Position numbers and translations under genes: made by a program. A DNA stretch of 64,000 nt from OLB7 sp966250335. Lineage in GTDB: Bacteria > Bacteroidota > Ignavibacteria > OLB7. Under the pieces are notes generated by a model. The model was not told the origin of the DNA. It searched no databases and was given only the letters and a program-made list of their open reading frames with translations. Shown here in pieces: positions 43,871-52,362 of the stretch. Numbering within the stretch: the stretch's first letter is position 1; each line of letters starts with the position of its first letter. Where the stretch lies: the NCBI GenBank assembly GCA_966250335.1, contig CBINGZ010000029.1:1-64000 (forward strand), given 5' to 3'.

Positions 43871-44737
43871 TCACGGCGCCTCCGTGATCGGAACGTCCAC
43901 CCATATCGCCTTGACGGCGCCATCCTCCCAGCCCGATTCGGCGTAGAGGACGCCGCGCAGTCTCCGCAGTTCCGGATCGGGGAACGGGGAGTTGGGGAGC
44001 CGGAACCGGAGTCCCTGGGGGGCGCCGCTGACGATCGCCTCTCCGGAATGATCGATCAGTCCTTCGTCGGCCGGGTAGAACGATACGGTTTCGGGAGCGG
44101 GGATCGGAGCGCCGGGCCGGGTCTGCACGACCGTCAGAACGAAGCCCGAACTGTCGCGGGAGACATGCGGGTTCCAGAGCTTCGATCCCTGCTGCGGCTG
44201 CGCCTCGCGCGTGCGCCGGAAGGCGTCGGCCCACTTCCGGTCGGGAGTCGGATCGGAGGCGCGTACCGGCACCTTCAGCGAGAGCTCTCCCTTCCCCGTC
44301 AGGCAGACATCCTGGCAGGCGAGCAGCCCCACCGTCGCCTCCAGCAGTGCGGTCGATCCGAACTCGAGGCGGGGAGAGGGAGTGATCAGGGCCGTCAGAA
44401 GGATCTCCCCCTCGTACCCGTAGCTCACCTCCGGCGGGTCGCCGAACGTGTGCGGGACGGGCCACTCCAGCTCGCCGGCCGTGAAGCCCTCCGGAAGCCG
44501 CCACTTCACCGTGGTCGGCATTCCGGCGTCCCCGGCGTTGCGCCAGTAGGTATGCCAGGAGGAATCCATCGCAAGCCGTACAGCCGCCCGGAAGGGACGT
44601 CCCGGCTGGATCGTGGTCTCCTCGGTCAGCAGCTCCACCGTGACATGTTTCGCCACGCGGATCTGCGCCGGCGCCGAAAAGGTCGGAAGCAGAAGGACCG
44701 CCGCGGTCCCGAGAATATATCCGAGAACAGGTCTCAT
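43871..44737 (-). CDS. Stand-alone DsbD N-terminal (alpha) domain protein
   Basis: The start at 44737 (MRPVLGYILGTAAVLLL) opens a signal peptide cleaved near APAQ; a longer in-frame start at 44794 adds 19 residues. The 288-residue body matches the DsbD N-terminal immunoglobulin-like domain: HTYWRNAGDAGMPTTVKW, YGYEGEILLTALI, and CQDVCLTGKGE with the redox Cys pair. It has no transmembrane DsbD core and no C-terminal thioredoxin domain, so it must receive electrons from another protein. It probably shuttles thiol reduction in the periplasm with the downstream redoxin. Confidence 0.87.
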   Translation of the reverse strand: MRPVLGYILGTAAVLLLPTFSAPAQIRVAKHVTVELLTEETTIQPGRPFRAAVRLAMDSSWHTYWRNAGDAGMPTTVKWRLPEGFTAGELEWPVPHTFGDPPEVSYGYEGEILLTALITPSPRLEFGSTALLEATVGLLACQDVCLTGKGELSLKVPVRASDPTPDRKWADAFRRTREAQPQQGSKLWNPHVSRDSSGFVLTVVQTRPGAPIPAPETVSFYPADEGLIDHSGEAIVSGAPQGLRFRLPNSPFPDPELRRLRGVLYAESGWEDGAVKAIWVDVPITEAP

Positions 44738-44853
44738 GCGGATGGAACGTGTGTGCGGAATCGTAAGAGGGGGAGACGCACGTGGAAGACGCACGGTCGC
44801 CGGACGGATTGTCCCGACGAGGTCCGACCGCCCGCGGATCGTAGATTGCGTCC

Positions 44854-45489
44854 ATGAACGAGCCGGTCTCCCTGGTCCTTTCCCTCCTCGATCTTTTCGG
44901 CATCGCCGTCTTCGCCGTCTCCGGCGCGCTTGCCGCCGGGCGGAAACGGATGGATATGTTCGGCGTCGTGATCGTCGCCGTCGTCACCTCGATCGGCGGC
45001 GGGACGATACGGGATCTTGTCCTCGGTATCCGTCCGGTCTTCTGGGTCGGTCAGCCCGCGGTCGTCGTCACGGCGGTGATCGCGGCGCTCGTCATGTTTG
45101 TCGGAGTGCGATTCGTTCGTTTCCCCCTGAAACTGCTTCTTCTTTTCGATGCGGTGGGGCTTGCCTTCGTCACCGTCGTCGGGTGCCGTCGCGCCGCCGA
45201 CCTTGGGACCGACGACGTGATCACCGTGATGATGGGGATGCTGACCGGCACGGCCGGCGGGATGGTCCGCGATATTCTCTGCGGGGAGATTCCCCTGATA
45301 CTTCGCAGAGAGATCTATGCCACCGCCTCGCTTCTCGGGGGCGTTGTCTTCGTGCTGCTCGATCACACGGGGATGGAGCGGGGTCTCTCCGCGCCCCTTG
45401 CCGCCGCCGTCGTGCTGGCCGTGCGACTGGCGGCATTGCGATGGGAACTGTCGCTCCCGGTCTTCCCGACGCATGAGGAGTCGGCCTGA
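44854..45489 (+). CDS. TRIC-type cation channel family protein (UPF0126)
   Basis: A 211-residue membrane protein with about seven hydrophobic helices and the two family signatures GGGTIRDLVLG and GGMVRDILCGEIP, one in each inverted half. Bacterial TRIC homologues are trimeric K+-permeable channels of the inner membrane; older annotation calls them UPF0126 or YadS/YicG-like. The length is normal and nothing is missing. It is divergent from the DsbD-domain gene and convergent with the OsmC gene, with a terminator between. Confidence 0.92.
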   Translation: MNEPVSLVLSLLDLFGIAVFAVSGALAAGRKRMDMFGVVIVAVVTSIGGGTIRDLVLGIRPVFWVGQPAVVVTAVIAALVMFVGVRFVRFPLKLLLLFDAVGLAFVTVVGCRRAADLGTDDVITVMMGMLTGTAGGMVRDILCGEIPLILRREIYATASLLGGVVFVLLDHTGMERGLSAPLAAAVVLAVRLAALRWELSLPVFPTHEESA

Positions 45490-45495
45490 AACGTC

Positions 45496-45529
45496 GCGCC
45501 GGAACGACGGCAGAGCATCGTTCCGGCGC
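45496..45529. terminator. Bidirectional hairpin terminator
   Basis: GCGCCGGAACGA and TCGTTCCGGCGC form a 12-bp stem with a 10-base loop between the convergent TRIC and OsmC genes. No long U-tract is present. Confidence 0.65.
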
Positions 45530-45569
45530 AATGAACAGACTGGATCGCACTATGCGATATCGAGATTTC

Positions 45570-46016
45570 TCAGGCGTCGACCGCCGTTCCCACAAGCCGC
45601 GCGTTGACCTCGATCGTCGGGATCGCCGCCAGCGCCTTGGAGATCGGGCAGGTGGTGCGGGTCTTCTCGGCGAGCTCCTGGAACGTCGCCTCGTCGATGT
45701 TCGGAACCTCGGCCTGGCACTCCAGAACGATCTTCGCGATGCCGAAGCCGCTCTCTCCCTTCTCCAGGTGAACGTTCGCCTCGGACTCGACGCGCGTCGG
45801 CGGGAAACCGGCGTTGGTAAGGTTGGAGGAAAGGGCCATCGAATAGCAGCCTGCGTGGGCCGCGGCGATCAGCTCCTCGGGGTTCGTTCCGGTTCCTTCC
45901 TCGAATCGCGAGGAGAAGGAGTACTGTCCTTCGAACGCGCCGCCGCCGAACCGCATGACTCCGTTCCCTTCCTTCAGCGTGCCGTTCCAGACGGCATTGG
46001 ATGTGCGAACTGGCAT
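45570..46016 (-). CDS. OsmC-family hydroperoxide reductase
   Basis: A 148-residue cytoplasmic peroxidase of the OsmC/Ohr superfamily. The two redox cysteines are present: Cys57 in AAHAGCYSMAL and Cys123 in TTCPISKAL, with TNPEELIAAA before the first, typical of OsmC over Ohr. The N-terminus (VWNGTLKEGNGVMRF) is also OsmC-like. It would reduce organic hydroperoxides using lipoyl or other thiol donors. Start and length are normal. It is divergent from the first PNGase F-like gene. Confidence 0.94.
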   Translation of the reverse strand: MPVRTSNAVWNGTLKEGNGVMRFGGGAFEGQYSFSSRFEEGTGTNPEELIAAAHAGCYSMALSSNLTNAGFPPTRVESEANVHLEKGESGFGIAKIVLECQAEVPNIDEATFQELAEKTRTTCPISKALAAIPTIEVNARLVGTAVDA

Positions 46017-46137
46017 ATCGTGGCTTCCTTACTGTTACGGTGAATTGTGTTGTTGACGTCGCTCCGGAGGGGTGCTGCCCGCCTCCCGACCGGGTATCGA
46101 GCCCGCGAATATAGGAAGAGATTCCCGCCCGCCGTTG

Positions 46138-46145
46138 TACTTTTG
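46138..46145 (+). promoter_or_regulatory. -7 promoter box TACTTTTG next to the first PNGase F start
   Basis: TACTTTTG matches TAnnTTTG exactly and ends only eight bases before the ATG at 46153, implying a leaderless or nearly leaderless transcript if it is used. Confidence 0.45.
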
Positions 46146-46152
46146 CTCACCC

Positions 46153-47442
46153 ATGATAATGTCCGATCCCCTCAGATCCCGCATCACGCTCCCTCTCCTT
46201 CTGATCGTCGGCCTGCTCGCGCTGGCCCCTTTCCGCGCAGCCGCGACCGTGGAGGACAGCACCTACACGACATTCGTCAGGGAGCCGCTCGACATCGCCC
46301 ACACGACCGCCACCCGAACCTTCCTTTTCCCCTCGGGAACGGAGTCGTTCAGGAAGATCGTGATGTACGTCAACCAGGAATGTGCGGCGCTCGGGTGCGA
46401 TCCGTGGGACAGAGTGGCGACGGTGACGGTGTCGCAGCCGAACGGCAAGGGGGGGATCGAACTGTACGAACTGGGGCGCATCGTGACCCCGGCGGGACGC
46501 GCCGGCGCATGGACGATCGACGTCACCGACTACCGCACGCTCCTGAAGGATTCGGTCACTCTCAACCTGCATGTGGAGACCTTCATCGGCGGCGGGAAGG
46601 GACATCTGGTGACCGTCGGGTTCCGGTTCATCGCCGGTCTCCCCGATCTGGAAGCATACAAGGTCGAGAACCTCTGGGCCGGGCTGCCGGAGTACGGCAA
46701 TCCGGAGAAACCGATCGAGGAGATCCTCCGGCCGATCGGCATGAAGGCAGACCCCGCGATGGAGTTCGCCAAGATCCGGATCACGACCACCGGCCACGGC
46801 GACGGAAACACCGACAGCGCAGCCACCTACGCCCGGAAACGGCACGACCTCGTGATCGGCTCGAAAACCTTCACCCGTTACCTCTGGCGCGACGACTGCG
46901 GCTCCACTCCGATCCGACCCCAGCTCGGCGACTGGACCCGCTCCAGGGCCGGCTTCTGTCCCGGCGCGGCGGTGATACCGTGGGACAACGACGTCAGCGC
47001 CCTTCTCTCCCCCGGCATTCTCTTCACCGTCGACTACGATGTGGAGCCCTATCTGAACAGGTGCCGGCCGGAGGTTCTCCCCTGCGAATGTGAGAACTGC
47101 GGCTACGGCGCCGTGGAGCATATCATGCCGATCTACTGGATCGAATCGCAGGTGATCTACTACAGAATTCCCAAGGATGATCCCGCCGTCGCTGCGAGCG
47201 AGGTGACGCTCTCTCCCGCCGCCGGAACGGGCCGGTTCATCGTGCGCACGTCGTTCGGGAAACCGGCCGATCTGGAGGTCCGGGTGGTCGATGTCGTCGG
47301 AGAGGAGATCTTCTATCAGTTCGGCGGAGGAGTGAGCGACGGCGCGTTCGATCTCGATCTCTCCTCCACCCCCGGCGTCTACCTTCTGACGGTTCGATCC
47401 GGAGGGAAGACACTTCTCAGGAAACGGCTCGTCGTGCAGTGA
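46153..47442 (+). CDS. PNGase F-like secreted protein 1 with T9SS domain
   Basis: The start at 46153 gives 429 residues with a signal peptide ending near RAAA (46159 is an alternative). The two eight-stranded domains of peptide-N-glycosidase F are recognisable: GCDPWDRVATVTV, WTIDVTDYRTLL, LHVETFIGGGKGH, then TTTGHGDGNTD, YLWRDDCGS and SRAGFCPG. The last 65 residues are a T9SS sorting domain (VYLLTVRSGGKTLL). By eye against remembered PNGase F, the D60 equivalent (Asp86) and E118 equivalent (Glu142) remain, but the E206 position is Thr225. The enzyme family releases N-glycans from glycoproteins; whether this copy is active is uncertain. Confidence 0.85.
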   Translation: MIMSDPLRSRITLPLLLIVGLLALAPFRAAATVEDSTYTTFVREPLDIAHTTATRTFLFPSGTESFRKIVMYVNQECAALGCDPWDRVATVTVSQPNGKGGIELYELGRIVTPAGRAGAWTIDVTDYRTLLKDSVTLNLHVETFIGGGKGHLVTVGFRFIAGLPDLEAYKVENLWAGLPEYGNPEKPIEEILRPIGMKADPAMEFAKIRITTTGHGDGNTDSAATYARKRHDLVIGSKTFTRYLWRDDCGSTPIRPQLGDWTRSRAGFCPGAAVIPWDNDVSALLSPGILFTVDYDVEPYLNRCRPEVLPCECENCGYGAVEHIMPIYWIESQVIYYRIPKDDPAVAASEVTLSPAAGTGRFIVRTSFGKPADLEVRVVDVVGEEIFYQFGGGVSDGAFDLDLSSTPGVYLLTVRSGGKTLLRKRLVVQ

Positions 47443-47474
47443 ACGGCGGTCCGGAGAGCATCCTCACGCTACCG

Positions 47475-48803
47475 ATGATGATATCACGAGAGATCCGGCA
47501 TGGGGCGGTCCGCGCGCTGATCGCGGTACTCCATCTTCTCCCCCTCCTTCTCTGCGCGCAGAGAGCCGATGCCGCCGTGGGGGATACCACGATCACGATC
47601 TTCGATCGCCGTCCCGTCGATTCCCCGCGCAGGGTGATCACCAGCCGTGTAACCCTTCCCGACGCCTCGAAGCATTACGAAAAGATCATCCTCAGCTACG
47701 GACTCGACTGTCCCCGCGGAGGCTGCGACCCGTGGGATCGGGGCTCGCAGATCTGGATCGCGGACCGATCGGCCGACACGGGGGCCCTGGACGACTTCCG
47801 GCACTATTTCTTCACGGCGAAGAAGTACGAGATCAACAGATTCGTGACCCCGTACGGCAAGGGGGGGAAATGGGTGGTCGATATCACCGACTATCGACCC
47901 CTTCTGACCGACTCGGCGACGTTCGTCGTCTACATCACCACATTTACCGGCAACGGGCACGGATATGTTCTCTCGATGACGGCGGAGTTCATCGCGGGGG
48001 ACCCCGATATCGAGGCATATCGTATTGAGAATCTCTGGCAGGGATCACCGGAGTACGGCAATCCCGACACCCCGATCGAAACGTTCCTTACGCCGATCAC
48101 GATGACGGCGGAGAGAGAGACCGATTTCGCCAAGGTCAGGATCATCTCCACAGGCCACGGCCAGGGGAACACCGACAACGCCGGCGAGTTCGCGCGCAAA
48201 CGTCACGAGCTGACGGTGGATCGCACTGCGAAGTTCAGTCACTACCTCTGGCGCGACGACTGCGTCGGTCGCCTGGGGCTTCAGTACGGCACCTGGGAAG
48301 AGTCTCGCGCCGGATTCTGTCCGGGCGATCTCGTCCGTCCGTGGGATAACGATATCACACAACATATCGTGCCGGGAAAACCGTTCGTGCTCGACTACAA
48401 CGTCGAGCCGTACGAGAACCGCTGCCGTCCCGGCGTGGAGCCTTGTCCCTGCAACGATTGCAACTACAACGAGCTCGATCATACCAAGCCGATCTTTCAT
48501 ATCGAATCGCACATCATCTTCTACAGGGTGGTGCACCGTCCCGAGGACGACTGGCTGAAACGGAGGGTGGATGTGAGCCGGGGGAACAGGGGGAAGATCG
48601 TGACCTTCACCCCCGATCTGCCGGAGCCGACCGATCTCGAAATCTCTGTCCGCGATGTACACGGCAATGTCGTCTTCCGACAGAAAAGAAAAGGGGTGAG
48701 CAGGATCCCCTTCACCGTCGATCTGAGCAGCACCCCCGGGGTCTTCGTGCTGAAGGTCGACGCGGGAGAGAAGGAATTCAGGACAAAAATAGAGACGATA
48801 TGA
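47475..48803 (+). CDS. PNGase F-like secreted protein 2 with T9SS domain
   Basis: An ATG at 47475 (or 47478) gives 442 residues and a signal peptide ending near RADAA; a GTG at 47439 overlapping the previous stop is possible. It shares the PNGase F fold: GGCDPWDRGSQIW, VVDITDYRPLL, STGHGQGNTDNAGEFARKRH, HYLWRDDC and SRAGFCPG. Asp88 matches D60 and Glu238 matches E206, while the E118 position is Thr155. A T9SS sorting domain ends the protein (TPGVFVLKVDAG). A Cys-rich segment near the end of the catalytic part (CRPGVEPCPCNDC) is shared with copy 3. It overlaps the next gene by four bases (ATGA). Confidence 0.86.
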   Translation: MMISREIRHGAVRALIAVLHLLPLLLCAQRADAAVGDTTITIFDRRPVDSPRRVITSRVTLPDASKHYEKIILSYGLDCPRGGCDPWDRGSQIWIADRSADTGALDDFRHYFFTAKKYEINRFVTPYGKGGKWVVDITDYRPLLTDSATFVVYITTFTGNGHGYVLSMTAEFIAGDPDIEAYRIENLWQGSPEYGNPDTPIETFLTPITMTAERETDFAKVRIISTGHGQGNTDNAGEFARKRHELTVDRTAKFSHYLWRDDCVGRLGLQYGTWEESRAGFCPGDLVRPWDNDITQHIVPGKPFVLDYNVEPYENRCRPGVEPCPCNDCNYNELDHTKPIFHIESHIIFYRVVHRPEDDWLKRRVDVSRGNRGKIVTFTPDLPEPTDLEISVRDVHGNVVFRQKRKGVSRIPFTVDLSSTPGVFVLKVDAGEKEFRTKIETI

Positions 48804-50080
48804 CGGCGGGATCCAACCTTCGCCTCCCTCTTCCGCTGCTGGCGCTCCTCCTCTGCGCCCTCCGGCTCTCCGCGGCCACGGGGGATACCACGATCACCCT
48901 TTTCGATCGCGAGCCGGTCGATATCAGACATGTCTTCAGCATGGTTCGCGTCGACCTTCCGGACGCCTCCCGGAAATATGAACGGATCATCCTCAACTAC
49001 ACGCTGGAGTGTCCCCGAGGCGGATGCGACCCGTGGGATCGGCTGGCCGAGCTCTGGGTCGCGGGACAGGAGGTGAGCGGACTCCCCATCGACAGCAACG
49101 AGGCGTTCGAGGCGCGGGCGATGAAGAGGGAGATTGCCCGCCTGGTCACCCCCTACGGCAAGGGGGGGGCCTGGTCGATCGACGTCACCGACTACCGTCC
49201 CCTGCTGACCGGACCGACCACGATCATCTCCCTCATCAGATCGTATGCGGGGGGTGGAAAGGGATATCTCCTCACTGCCAGCCTCGACTTCACGGCAGGG
49301 GAGCCCGACCTGGAACCGTATCGTGTTGAGACCCTCTGGCAGGGGTTCCACGCGTACGGCGATCCCACCCGACCGATCGAGGCCCACCTGAAGCCGATGA
49401 CCGTCTCGACCGACGCCGAGACCGATTTCGCCAAGGTCGTGATCCGGACGACGGGCCACGGCCAGGGAAACACCGACGGCGCGGGAGAGTTCGCCCGCAA
49501 ACGGCACGAGCTGGCGGTGAACGGCGAGGTGAAGTTCAGCCACTATCTCTGGCGCGACGACTGCGGCGGGCTCATGGGGCTCCAGTACGGCACCTGGGAG
49601 GAGGCGCGGGCCGGCTTCTGTCCGGGGGATCCGGTCTATTCGTGGGATAACGATATTTCAGCGATGCTCCGGCCGGGAGAGCCGGTGACGCTCGACTACA
49701 ATGTGGAGCCGTATGAGAATCTCTGCCGTCCGGGGGTGGAGCCTTGTCCCTGCAAGGATTGTAACTACAACTATATCGGGCATACCGAGCCGGTGCTCTT
49801 TGTGGAGGGGCAGGTGATCTTTTATCGTCTTGCGAGGGATGGGGAGGATGTGCGGGTCGTTCGAGATGGGAGCTCGTGTCTCTTTACCGTGGTCTGTGAT
49901 CTGCCGGGGGAGCTTAACGTATCGGTGTCGGATGTTGTGGGGAATGTGGTGTTTCGGCAGAAGAGAGTCTCGGGGGGGGAGTTTCAGGTGGATCTTTCCG
50001 CTGCTCCGGGGGTGTATATCCTGAAGATCAGGGCGGGGGGGAGAGTTGTGCGGCGGCGGATTGAGTGTGGGAGAGAATGA
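48800..50080 (+). CDS. PNGase F-like secreted protein 3 with T9SS domain
   Basis: The ATG at 48800 overlaps the previous stop (ATGA), so copies 2 and 3 are translationally coupled. The 426-residue product has a signal peptide ending near LSAAT, the PNGase F signatures GGCDPWDRLAELW, SIDVTDYRPLL, TTGHGQGNTDGAGEFARKRH, HYLWRDDC and ARAGFCPG, the Cys-rich CRPGVEPCPCKDC, and a T9SS sorting domain (APGVYILKIRAGG). Asp80 matches D60 and Glu230 matches E206; the E118 position is Arg147. It is closer to copy 2 than to copy 1. The 51-bp repeat copy 3 and a terminator follow. Confidence 0.87.
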   Translation: MTAGSNLRLPLPLLALLLCALRLSAATGDTTITLFDREPVDIRHVFSMVRVDLPDASRKYERIILNYTLECPRGGCDPWDRLAELWVAGQEVSGLPIDSNEAFEARAMKREIARLVTPYGKGGAWSIDVTDYRPLLTGPTTIISLIRSYAGGGKGYLLTASLDFTAGEPDLEPYRVETLWQGFHAYGDPTRPIEAHLKPMTVSTDAETDFAKVVIRTTGHGQGNTDGAGEFARKRHELAVNGEVKFSHYLWRDDCGGLMGLQYGTWEEARAGFCPGDPVYSWDNDISAMLRPGEPVTLDYNVEPYENLCRPGVEPCPCKDCNYNYIGHTEPVLFVEGQVIFYRLARDGEDVRVVRDGSSCLFTVVCDLPGELNVSVSDVVGNVVFRQKRVSGGEFQVDLSAAPGVYILKIRAGGRVVRRRIECGRE

Positions 50081-50087
50081 AGAGAGT

Positions 50088-50138
50088 GAAGAGAAATAAA
50101 CAGGGAGTCACAGAGGACACAGAGGTAAGAAAAGAGAG
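50088..50138 (+). repeat. Dispersed 51-bp repeat copy 3
   Basis: It matches 41456-41506 at 50 of 51 positions (the one difference is A for G in the TAAGA-AAGAGAG tail). It begins seven bases after a stop codon on the same strand and ends directly against the terminator hairpin. Confidence 0.93.
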
Positions 50139-50166
50139 AAAGGCGAGAGAACCTCTCTCGCCTTTT
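50139..50166. terminator. Bidirectional rho-independent terminator
   Basis: AAAGGCGAGAG and CTCTCGCCTTT form an 11-bp stem with a five-base loop, and TTTT ends the right arm. A-rich sequence on the left gives a partial U-tract for the other strand. It serves the PNGase F operon and the convergent fibre-like gene. Confidence 0.85.
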
Positions 50167-50188
50167 CTGTGTGGGCTGGGGAAGATTA

Positions 50189-52213
50189 TTAGAAGTAGTC
50201 GGCTCCGGTGACGCGCCAGGCTCCGTCGATGTAGACCAGGGTGATGCCCACGGCGTTTCCGTCCATCATGATGAATGTCCGGCCGGCGACGGTCAGGTCG
50301 TCGCTCGACTCGTCGCGTGTGTAGTAGATGAAGAGCATCTGGCCGTTCGTGCCGCCGGTGATCGAGATGGCATCCTGGTTGCCGTCGTCGTCCGAGGTGA
50401 CCCGTACCGCTGAGTATGCGTCGGCGTCGACGGTGGCGGCGTTGCTGGAGACGGCTACCGTCGATGATGCATGGGCGAGCTTGGTCATGCCGGCGTTCAC
50501 CTTCAGGCCGTCGGCGGTGATCACGATGCCGTTGCCGGCAGTGATGGCGCTGGCGCTCATGTCGCCGTTCACGTTCAGGTTGCGGGTGACGCGCGCGTTC
50601 CCTTCCACGTAGAGGTGATCGGCCGTGCCGCTGCTGTTCCCCCGTACCGTGAGCTGTGTGACGTCCGTGCTGTTGCCGAGGGCGTTGGAGGCCGAGTTGC
50701 CCCTGATCTGTCCATTGACCTGCAGATGACCCTGGATGGTCGCGTTCCCCTGCACGACCAGATTACCTTCGATTACGACATAATCGCCGCGGAAGCGGGC
50801 GCTGCCGTTGACGTCCAGAAGCTCCTGGTTGATTTTGGCCCCCGGCGTGCCGTCGCTGCTGAAGTTGCCGATCCGCATCTTCCGCGAGACATGGGCGTTC
50901 CCGTCGACGACGAAATGGCTCTGGCTGCCGCTGGCATCCCCACGGATGTACAGCTGTTCATTATCGCTCCAGTCTCCTATCTCGCTGCCGCCTCCGTTGA
51001 CCTGCAGTCTCTGTCCGACCGTGAGATCTTTCTGAACCTCGAGGTTCCCCCGGAACGTCGCATCTCCGTCGAGGACGAGGTTGCCGTTGATGACGACATT
51101 GTCCCCCCGGAATCGCCCGTTGCCGTACACCTCCAGGTTCCCCTGGTCCGGGAAGGAGCCCGGTCCGAGAACCAGGGTCTGTGATTTGCCGCCGATCCAC
51201 CTGAGATTGGATGAGCTGCCGAGGGTGCTGCTGTCGGTGAAGAATGCGATCTGGTCCGCGGCGCCGCTTCCCGCGATCCCCCCACCCGTGCCGTTGGAGG
51301 CCGCCGTGATCCGTCCCTTGGCGTCGACCGTGATATCGGCGTTCGTGTAGGTGCCGGCGGGCGAAGGGTCGAGATCGGCGATGGTCGTCGTCATCCCGAC
51401 GCTGGTCACGTCTCCGGTCAGATTGCCGGTGAAGGTCGAGGAGGAGCCGCTCACGTCCCCGGTGACGTCTCCCGTCAGGTTCCCGTTGATCGCGCTGGTG
51501 AACGTCTTCGTTCCGTTGACGGTCTGGGCTCCCTGGGTCATCACGAAGTCGGCGTCGGCGCCCGCCTCGGGGATGGTGTAGTTGCGGTTTGCCCCCTGGT
51601 CGGCGCTCCGGACGGTTGCGGTCTGGCCGTTGCCGTCGTTCATCGTCAGCACGCCCGTGACGGCGCCGTTACCGAGTGCCGCGCCGCCGTTGAGCGCGGA
51701 AGCTCCGGCCACGTTGAGGCCGTTGCGTAGATCCACCAGTCCCGTCGCATGATCGATGTTGATCCTGACGTTTCCGGCGCCTCCCGACACGATATTCAGA
51801 TCGTGCGCGGTCGTGGTACCGAGCACGGCGTCGGGGGTCGTTGTGAGATTGTTCCCGTTGAGGACCCATGCGATGGTGCCGACGGAGTTCCCCGTGGAGG
51901 AGAGGACCTGCGCCCAGTTCGGGGAACCGGGGGTGCCGAAGTTGTAGTTCAGTTCGCCGGTGGTCGTGTTGTAGACCAGCAGTCCCTGCGCCGGGTTCGG
52001 GATCGCGTTGATCTCCGCCTGGGTCATGTACGGGAGCAGGAGGCCGCCGGCCGCGCTGCTCAGGTCGAGACTGGAGGAGGGGTGCGGCGTGGTCGTGCCG
52101 ATTCCCATTCGTCCTTCCGTATCGACGTTCGGGGCCTGGGCCGCAAGGCGATCCGCCGCGCAGAGAGAGGAAACGAACAGGAGCGATGAAACTCCAAGGT
52201 GTCGCACTGTCAT
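50189..52213 (-). CDS. Secreted tail-fibre-like repeat protein
   Basis: The start at 52213 (MTVRHLGVSSLLFVSSL) opens a signal peptide cleaved near LAAQ; a longer frame from 52282 lacks one. The 674-residue protein begins with the phrase GRMGIGTTTPHPSSSLDLSS and GLLLPYMTQAEINAIPNP, common at the start of exported Bacteroidota fibre-like proteins. It continues with beta-helical Gly/Asn/Val-rich repeats (NGNLTGDVTGDVSG; GNLVLDGDATFRGNLEV). The C-terminal 60 residues (MLFIYYTRDESSDDLTVAG) look like a compact cap. No T9SS domain is present. It resembles phage tail-fibre or collar shaft proteins in texture and probably forms a surface fibre. Confidence 0.72.
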   Translation of the reverse strand: MTVRHLGVSSLLFVSSLCAADRLAAQAPNVDTEGRMGIGTTTPHPSSSLDLSSAAGGLLLPYMTQAEINAIPNPAQGLLVYNTTTGELNYNFGTPGSPNWAQVLSSTGNSVGTIAWVLNGNNLTTTPDAVLGTTTAHDLNIVSGGAGNVRINIDHATGLVDLRNGLNVAGASALNGGAALGNGAVTGVLTMNDGNGQTATVRSADQGANRNYTIPEAGADADFVMTQGAQTVNGTKTFTSAINGNLTGDVTGDVSGSSSTFTGNLTGDVTSVGMTTTIADLDPSPAGTYTNADITVDAKGRITAASNGTGGGIAGSGAADQIAFFTDSSTLGSSSNLRWIGGKSQTLVLGPGSFPDQGNLEVYGNGRFRGDNVVINGNLVLDGDATFRGNLEVQKDLTVGQRLQVNGGGSEIGDWSDNEQLYIRGDASGSQSHFVVDGNAHVSRKMRIGNFSSDGTPGAKINQELLDVNGSARFRGDYVVIEGNLVVQGNATIQGHLQVNGQIRGNSASNALGNSTDVTQLTVRGNSSGTADHLYVEGNARVTRNLNVNGDMSASAITAGNGIVITADGLKVNAGMTKLAHASSTVAVSSNAATVDADAYSAVRVTSDDDGNQDAISITGGTNGQMLFIYYTRDESSDDLTVAGRTFIMMDGNAVGITLVYIDGAWRVTGADYF

Positions 52214-52354
52214 GGATGCGTAGAGTTGAATATCCTGGGTCGATCCGGTGGGGCCACGGGATCGGATGTCGTCGCGACGCAACCTTCAGGCGTCGCCTGC
52301 CGGAGTGAGACTGAACGATGGAGCACGTCGGGTCCGGTCGATAAATTTACGCCG

Positions 52355-52362
52355 TATATTTG
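52355..52362 (+). promoter_or_regulatory. -7 promoter box TATATTTG for the WD40 cargo gene
   Basis: TATATTTG matches TAnnTTTG exactly, about 86 bases before the ATG at 52449. The 235-base divergent gap holds no gene. Confidence 0.45.
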
